A stretch of DNA of 64,000 nt from G958295935 sp965224235 (lineage in GTDB: Bacteria; Chloroflexota; Dehalococcoidia; Lucifugimonadales; Lucifugimonadaceae): contig CBDCYP010000002.1 in NCBI GenBank assembly GCA_965224235.1, positions 1,550,001-1,614,000 of the forward strand. The letters are read 5' to 3'. Of the stretch, positions 60,118 through 64,000 are shown piece after piece (positions within the stretch are counted from its first letter, which is position 1; every line of letters starts with the position of its first letter). The translations under genes and the position numbers were made by a program. The notes beneath the pieces were generated by a model. It was not told the DNA's origin. It made no database searches and saw only the letters and a program-made list of their open reading frames with translations.

Positions 60118-62154
60118 ATGAGAAAAGCGATATTATACGTACTGTCCACATTTGCTCTTTTTGCCGTGGCCGCTGCCTGCGGTGGGGGTGAGACGGAGGT
60201 GGTGGAGAGGGAAGTAGTGGTGGAGAAGGTGGTGACTGTGGTGGTACAGGGGGAGCCGGTGGTGCAGACGGTAGTGGAGAAGGTAGAGGTCCCCGGCGAG
60301 ACGGTGGTGAAGACGGTGGTGGAGAAGGTAGAGGTCCCCGGCCAGACGGTGACGAAGGAGGTGGTGGTGACGGTGGAGGTGCCTGGCGAGACGGTGACGA
60401 AGGAGGTGGTGGTGACGGTGGAGGTGCCTGGCGAGACGATCGTGGTGGTGGCGACTCAAGCGCCAATAGCGTTTCCCACCGCCGTTCCCGTGGCGGTTGA
60501 GAAGGACGCGCCCATTCCTAATAATCCCCGCGGGGTCCTTACCTTCGTCGAACCTGCCGTTACCCAATCCGGAGGGGGGTATAACTCCATAGGCGGCAGC
60601 CTGATGAACCGCGAGACAACCGAAAACCTGTTCATGGCCACTCAGGAAGATCTTGCAGTGCCTATGTTGGCCGACTCCTGGGAGCTTGCGCCCGACCTCA
60701 GCACCTTCACGGTGACGATCAAGCAGGGCATCCCATTCCACTTCGTAGACCAGGACTGGGGAGAGCTCACGGCCGAGGACGTTGCCTGGAGCTACAACGA
60801 CGCCAACCCCGCCATCACCCCGGAGAGCATAGTAGGCGGCGGGTCTACCATAGTTTCCTTCCTGGGGCCAAATCCGGTCCAGGTTGTGGACAAGTACACT
60901 GCCCTATTCACAATCTCCAATTTCGACACCCTCTACGATGCTGAGATCTTCAACGTCGGTGGTAGTGACCGGGGGGCATACATCATAGTCAGCAAGAAGG
61001 CCTTTGACACCATGGGGCCCGAATGGAACCGGCAACACATTGTTGGCACCGGCGCCTTCAAGCTGCGAGACTGGGCGGCGTCGGACTTCATGACCATAGA
61101 GAGTGTAGAAGACCACTGGCGGATAACTCCCGAGGTCGAGTCCATTACAGTGCAGGCAGTACCCGACGAAGCTGTCCGGATTGCCCTGCTGGAGACCGGT
61201 GAGGCTGACGTTGCTACCCTGAGTCCACGCCAGAACCCGATCATGGCAAAAAAGGGGTTTCTCCTTACGGGGGCTGGGGCCGGCTCCTTCCACCACATAA
61301 CCTTCTCCGGCAACTACTGGGAGGACACAGAAATAACTTCAGGTGATCCCGTGCCCAGGCGCGGCACCTTCGTGCATGACCTGCCCTGGATAGGCAACCC
61401 CTGGAAACCGGACGACGCGAACAACCCGCCGGGCATGGATGACCTGGAGCAGGCCAGACTGGTACGGCAGGCCTTGGCGCGGGCTATAGACCGGGACCTG
61501 CTTAACTCAGCCCTGGTTGAAAACGCGGGCTGGCCTTACTACATATACGGCTTTTCGTCTGCCAGCCCATACTGGCAGAACAAGTGGGAGTACCCGTATG
61601 ACCCCATCTTCGCAAGGCAGTTGCTTGAAAAGGCTGGATACCCGGACGGGTTCGAGATGCCCTTCTTCATCCGCATCGGCGCCGGCGACGAAGAGATAGG
61701 TGAAGCGGTAGCGGGTATGTGGGAGGACATAGGTATAACGGTCCAGTCGTGGAAGGCCAACTACAGCACGTACCGCCCAACCATTATCGGCCGGACCACT
61801 ACAACTCCATGGATCCACTCTGCGGGCGGCGGCGGCCCTCAGACCCCGTTCTACCAGCCCCTGGTTGGGCCCTATGTGTCCTCGGTGGGCATCGGTGGCT
61901 ACAACCATGGCATTGAATCCCGTACCATCGGAGAGCTTTACATTCAAATGGCCAAGGAGTTCGACATACCCACGCGCATCGAAATCAAGAGCCGGATTGC
62001 CGACTACTTGCACTACGAGGCCCTGGTGATCGGGACGCTCGCGGTACCCAACAACATCACCTATAACCCGAACTCCTTCGCCGCATGGCCGATGCCGCGG
62101 AGCGTGGGAGAAAGACCTTGGCAGTACCCCGAGTACATCCAACTGCACAAGTGA
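60118..62154 (+). CDS. ABC transporter substrate-binding lipoprotein, family 5, with Val/Glu repeat stalk
   Basis: A 678-residue solute-binding protein. The signal peptide ends in the lipobox VAAAC (Cys21). Residues 48-107 are four tandem 15-residue repeats (such as VTKEVVVTVEVPGET) forming a stalk. The SBP_bac_5 domain has FTVTIKQGIPFHFVDQDWGE, LTAEDVAWSYNDANPAITPE, VRQALARAIDRDLLNSALVE and GMWEDIGITVQSWKANYSTY. It should serve the permeases at 57099-58967. GGGAGG stands 7-8 nt before ATG 60118. It ends at a strong terminator. Confidence 0.93.
   Translation: MRKAILYVLSTFALFAVAAACGGGETEVVEREVVVEKVVTVVVQGEPVVQTVVEKVEVPGETVVKTVVEKVEVPGQTVTKEVVVTVEVPGETVTKEVVVTVEVPGETIVVVATQAPIAFPTAVPVAVEKDAPIPNNPRGVLTFVEPAVTQSGGGYNSIGGSLMNRETTENLFMATQEDLAVPMLADSWELAPDLSTFTVTIKQGIPFHFVDQDWGELTAEDVAWSYNDANPAITPESIVGGGSTIVSFLGPNPVQVVDKYTALFTISNFDTLYDAEIFNVGGSDRGAYIIVSKKAFDTMGPEWNRQHIVGTGAFKLRDWAASDFMTIESVEDHWRITPEVESITVQAVPDEAVRIALLETGEADVATLSPRQNPIMAKKGFLLTGAGAGSFHHITFSGNYWEDTEITSGDPVPRRGTFVHDLPWIGNPWKPDDANNPPGMDDLEQARLVRQALARAIDRDLLNSALVENAGWPYYIYGFSSASPYWQNKWEYPYDPIFARQLLEKAGYPDGFEMPFFIRIGAGDEEIGEAVAGMWEDIGITVQSWKANYSTYRPTIIGRTTTTPWIHSAGGGGPQTPFYQPLVGPYVSSVGIGGYNHGIESRTIGELYIQMAKEFDIPTRIEIKSRIADYLHYEALVIGTLAVPNNITYNPNSFAAWPMPRSVGERPWQYPEYIQLHK
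60349..60438 (+). repeat. Tandem 45-bp units in the stalk of the binding protein
   Basis: Two identical 45-bp copies (60349-60393 and 60394-60438) follow two diverged copies at 60259-60348. Each encodes 15 residues, which keeps the frame. Confidence 0.85.
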
Positions 62155-62196
62155 CCAAGTGACGGTCGCTCGAACCAGTTCGAGGCACAAAAATTC

Positions 62197-62248
62197 ACTC
62201 CCCCCTCGCGGGAAGGCTGCGACAGGCCTCCTCCGGCGAGGGGGGAGT
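62197..62248. terminator. Bidirectional intrinsic terminator
   Basis: A 13-bp perfect stem (ACTCCCCCCTCGC / GCGAGGGGGGAGT) is followed by TTTTG on the plus strand, and an A-rich stretch on the other side gives T on the minus strand. It closes the binding-protein transcript and the convergent glycosidase-like gene. Confidence 0.88.
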
Positions 62249-62309
62249 TTTGTAGGCTCGTGAGGCGCCGCCGTGCAGAGGCCCGCAACCCTGGCGGGAG
62301 TTTCCTGAG

Positions 62310-63839
62310 CTAGTCGTCGGCGATGCGGAACGAGTACAGCTCCGCATTCCTCATCCAGAAGCGCAGCTTAACGCACCACGGGACCCCGTTCACCTCTGTC
62401 CGGCCCCCCCATGACACCACGTGGTCTACGCTGTCCCCGTTAAAGACATCGCATTCCTCGCGGGTGAACCCGGGCCAGACGTTGTTCCAGTTATCCATCA
62501 CCTCGACGGCGACGTGCCCGTCGGCGTTGCACTTGGCGTTGATGATGAGCTTCGAGCCCTCTGAGTAGACGGGCTTGGTTTCGACGTAGCCCTCCCGCAA
62601 CCCGGCCTCCAGGGCAACCCACCCATCCACTCGGATCCTGGCCAGCCCCAAGTGCGTCCTGGCCTTGGGATGCCGGCTCGTCTCGGGAACGCCGCGCACC
62701 TCCGGATTACCGTAGTAGTCGTGGTGCATTGAGGAGCCGCCATAGTAGATCCAGTGCTCGTCTCCAACTGTCACGAAGGGGCTGGGACACTCGATCATCA
62801 GCGAGTCGTAGCTGCCGGGCTCGCCGCGGGGAATCAGGGAGCGGCCAGGCGTCAGGCGTTTCCAGCTCAAGCCGTCGAGGCTGTGGACCAGCTCAAAATG
62901 CAGGGTGTTGTCCACCTGGTGGAACACCATTAGAAAGCCCAGATGGTACTCGTCCACCCGCCAGGGCGTCAGGCCATAGTGGCTCTCCTGAATTTCGTCG
63001 TCCGGACCGGGCTCGGAGACTATCACCGGGGCCGACCAGTGAATGCAGTCGTTACTGACCACCCGCGTCACCTTGCGCCTGGGACTGTAGACGCCGTGGG
63101 GTTGGTCGGGGGCGTAGGGCAGGAACCAACTGTCAGTTGCGGGGTTGGGGCTATCCGCGACATGTACGGCGCGGCAGTTCATAACATACTGCCCATCAAT
63201 GGGGTCCCAGGTGAGGATTTCCACGTCGCTGCCGTATTCGGAGATGATGGGGTTGTCCTCGTAGGGAGTCCAGTTTATCCCGTCGGCCGAGAAGGCCAGC
63301 GACAGACCATCGCTGAAAGTCGTCGCCATCGTCGTGCGCTTGGGCACATTCAGGTTGGGCCTCTCGTAACAAAACACGGACTTGAAGCGGCGCGCCGGGT
63401 CGGGCTCGTTGGGGTCTATCAGAAACGAGGCTGAATGGATGCCTCCCTCCCGGGCTCGCCAGACGATGTTTGTCTTGCGGCCGTCTTCGACGATGCCGAC
63501 CTCGGGTTTTACCCAGTTAACGCCGTCCTGAGAGACCGCGTATAGAAACCGCGCGAAGTTGGAGTGGCCTTCGGGCAGATCTTCGTACCAGCACTTGAAC
63601 AACCTGTCTTGCTCGTCGTAGAGCACTGTGTAGCTGGAGGTGCGGAAGTAGGCGAACTTCTCCCAGGGCCGGTCCTGCTCTATCACGGGATTGCCCGCGA
63701 ATTTGGCCGGCTCCCGGACGCTGCGCTTGACGTTCTTGACTACCCCGATGATGTCGTTGTCGAGAAACAACTGCTTCCTATGATCGATCCGCTTGTAGGC
63801 GCTCTCTTTCGAATAGGCGATGAATGCGGGCAGGGTCAT
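62310..63839 (-). CDS. Five-bladed beta-propeller glycosidase-like protein (GH43/GH32 superfamily)
   Basis: A 509-residue protein. Repeated blade motifs occur: FARFLYAVSQDGVNWVKPEV, LSLAFSADGINWTPYEDNPI, SDVEILTWDPIDGQYVMNCR, RVVSNDCIHWSAPVIVSEPG and FELVHSLDGLSWKRLTPGRS, ending with HWIYYGGSSMHHDYYG. This five-bladed propeller is shared by GH32, GH43 and GH68 enzymes. A beta-sandwich-like C-terminus follows. No signal peptide is present, so it is probably cytoplasmic. The catalytic acids were not assigned; the substrate is unknown. ATG 63839 follows GGAGGAGAG. Confidence 0.75.
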   Translation of the reverse strand: MTLPAFIAYSKESAYKRIDHRKQLFLDNDIIGVVKNVKRSVREPAKFAGNPVIEQDRPWEKFAYFRTSSYTVLYDEQDRLFKCWYEDLPEGHSNFARFLYAVSQDGVNWVKPEVGIVEDGRKTNIVWRAREGGIHSASFLIDPNEPDPARRFKSVFCYERPNLNVPKRTTMATTFSDGLSLAFSADGINWTPYEDNPIISEYGSDVEILTWDPIDGQYVMNCRAVHVADSPNPATDSWFLPYAPDQPHGVYSPRRKVTRVVSNDCIHWSAPVIVSEPGPDDEIQESHYGLTPWRVDEYHLGFLMVFHQVDNTLHFELVHSLDGLSWKRLTPGRSLIPRGEPGSYDSLMIECPSPFVTVGDEHWIYYGGSSMHHDYYGNPEVRGVPETSRHPKARTHLGLARIRVDGWVALEAGLREGYVETKPVYSEGSKLIINAKCNADGHVAVEVMDNWNNVWPGFTREECDVFNGDSVDHVVSWGGRTEVNGVPWCVKLRFWMRNAELYSFRIADD

Positions 63840-63928
63840 ACCGCTCTCCTCCAAAGCACACTAGCGCAGACGCGGCGGGGCGTTGCCGAAGGCCGACGAC
63901 CAGGCGATGCCGCGCCCAAGTCCTGTGA

Positions 63929-64000
63929 TCAGGGCAGGTGATTCACGGCTTGTATGAGCGCCTGGATGTATCCGAAGGAGTAGCTCATCGCCACGTCCTG
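63929..64000 (-). CDS. 3' end of an unidentified gene running off the right edge
   Basis: On the minus strand the sequence encodes QDVAMSYSFGYIQALIQAVN and a short end HLP before TGA at 63929. It lies 89 bp upstream of the glycosidase-like gene on the same strand, so both may be in one operon. The 23 residues do not allow a family call. Confidence 0.5.
   Translation of the reverse strand, partial: QDVAMSYSFGYIQALIQAVNHLP

Noticed and set aside
60005..60466. Minus-strand Pro/Ser-rich frame opposite the binding-protein stalk
   Set aside because: It is the antisense of the Val/Glu repeat DNA; low complexity is imposed by the sense strand.

Overview
Organism: a G+C-rich free-living bacterium, most likely a Chloroflexota lineage of the SAR202/Dehalococcoidia kind. 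This is inferred from gene content, not from a marker tree. The hints are an HspR-GrpE-DnaK locus, Chloroflexota-style solute-binding lipoproteins with Val/Glu or Thr/Ala/Pro stalks, a PyrR-attenuated pyr operon, and many oxidative catabolic families (two luciferase-like oxidoreductases, enolase-superfamily enzyme, SMP-30, lactonases, SDRs). No rRNA, phage structural genes or CRISPR array were seen. Layout, 1-9 kb: an amidohydrolase cut by the left edge, a luciferase-like oxidoreductase, a SelA/DgaE-like PLP enzyme next to an HpcH-type aldolase, an MBL hydrolase, a YlxP-like protein, a 56-residue double-CxxC protein, then hspR-grpE-dnaK behind a near-consensus promoter overlapped by an inverted repeat. 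9.5-20 kb: a methyltransferase pseudogene, an SDR lacking its catalytic Lys, and a five-gene pyrimidine operon (pyrR-pyrB-pyrC-carA-carB, minus strand) with a complete PyrR attenuator in its leader. Its pyrB encodes a fusion of the aspartate carbamoyltransferase catalytic chain with the zinc domain of PyrI. 20-22 kb: a group II intron relic (maturase C-terminus and 34-nt domain V) with a lipoprotein gene lodged between them, then a SprT-like protein with a freshly duplicated zinc module. 22-32 kb: central and redox metabolism (DAO-type oxidase, ACT-malic enzyme, ferredoxin/flavodoxin reductase-like protein, GarR-like dehydrogenase, MFS exporter, PAC2 protein, D-2-hydroxyacid dehydrogenase, F420-type oxidoreductase). 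32-52 kb: a complete oligopeptide-type ABC importer, then SMP-30, a frameshifted amidohydrolase beside an intact IS5-family element, a phosphotriesterase-like lactonase, class IV aminotransferase, tRNA-Gly, SDR, VapBC, a 7-bladed lactonase, a ThDP enzyme, a MobA-like/XdhC pair and a mandelate racemase-like enzyme. This block reads as catabolism of oxidised sugar acids, lactones and amino or hydroxy acids, although no single pathway is complete. 52.9-57 kb: an eroded accessory zone that begins exactly at a tRNA(CAT) gene and holds a cadherin-repeat fragment, unidentified debris, a PIG-L gene, a decayed IS481 element and a possible PhyH scrap. 57-64 kb: a second family-5 ABC importer (two permeases and a binding protein, no ATPases here) with an aminomutase relic inside it, then a beta-propeller glycosidase-like gene and the end of a further gene.
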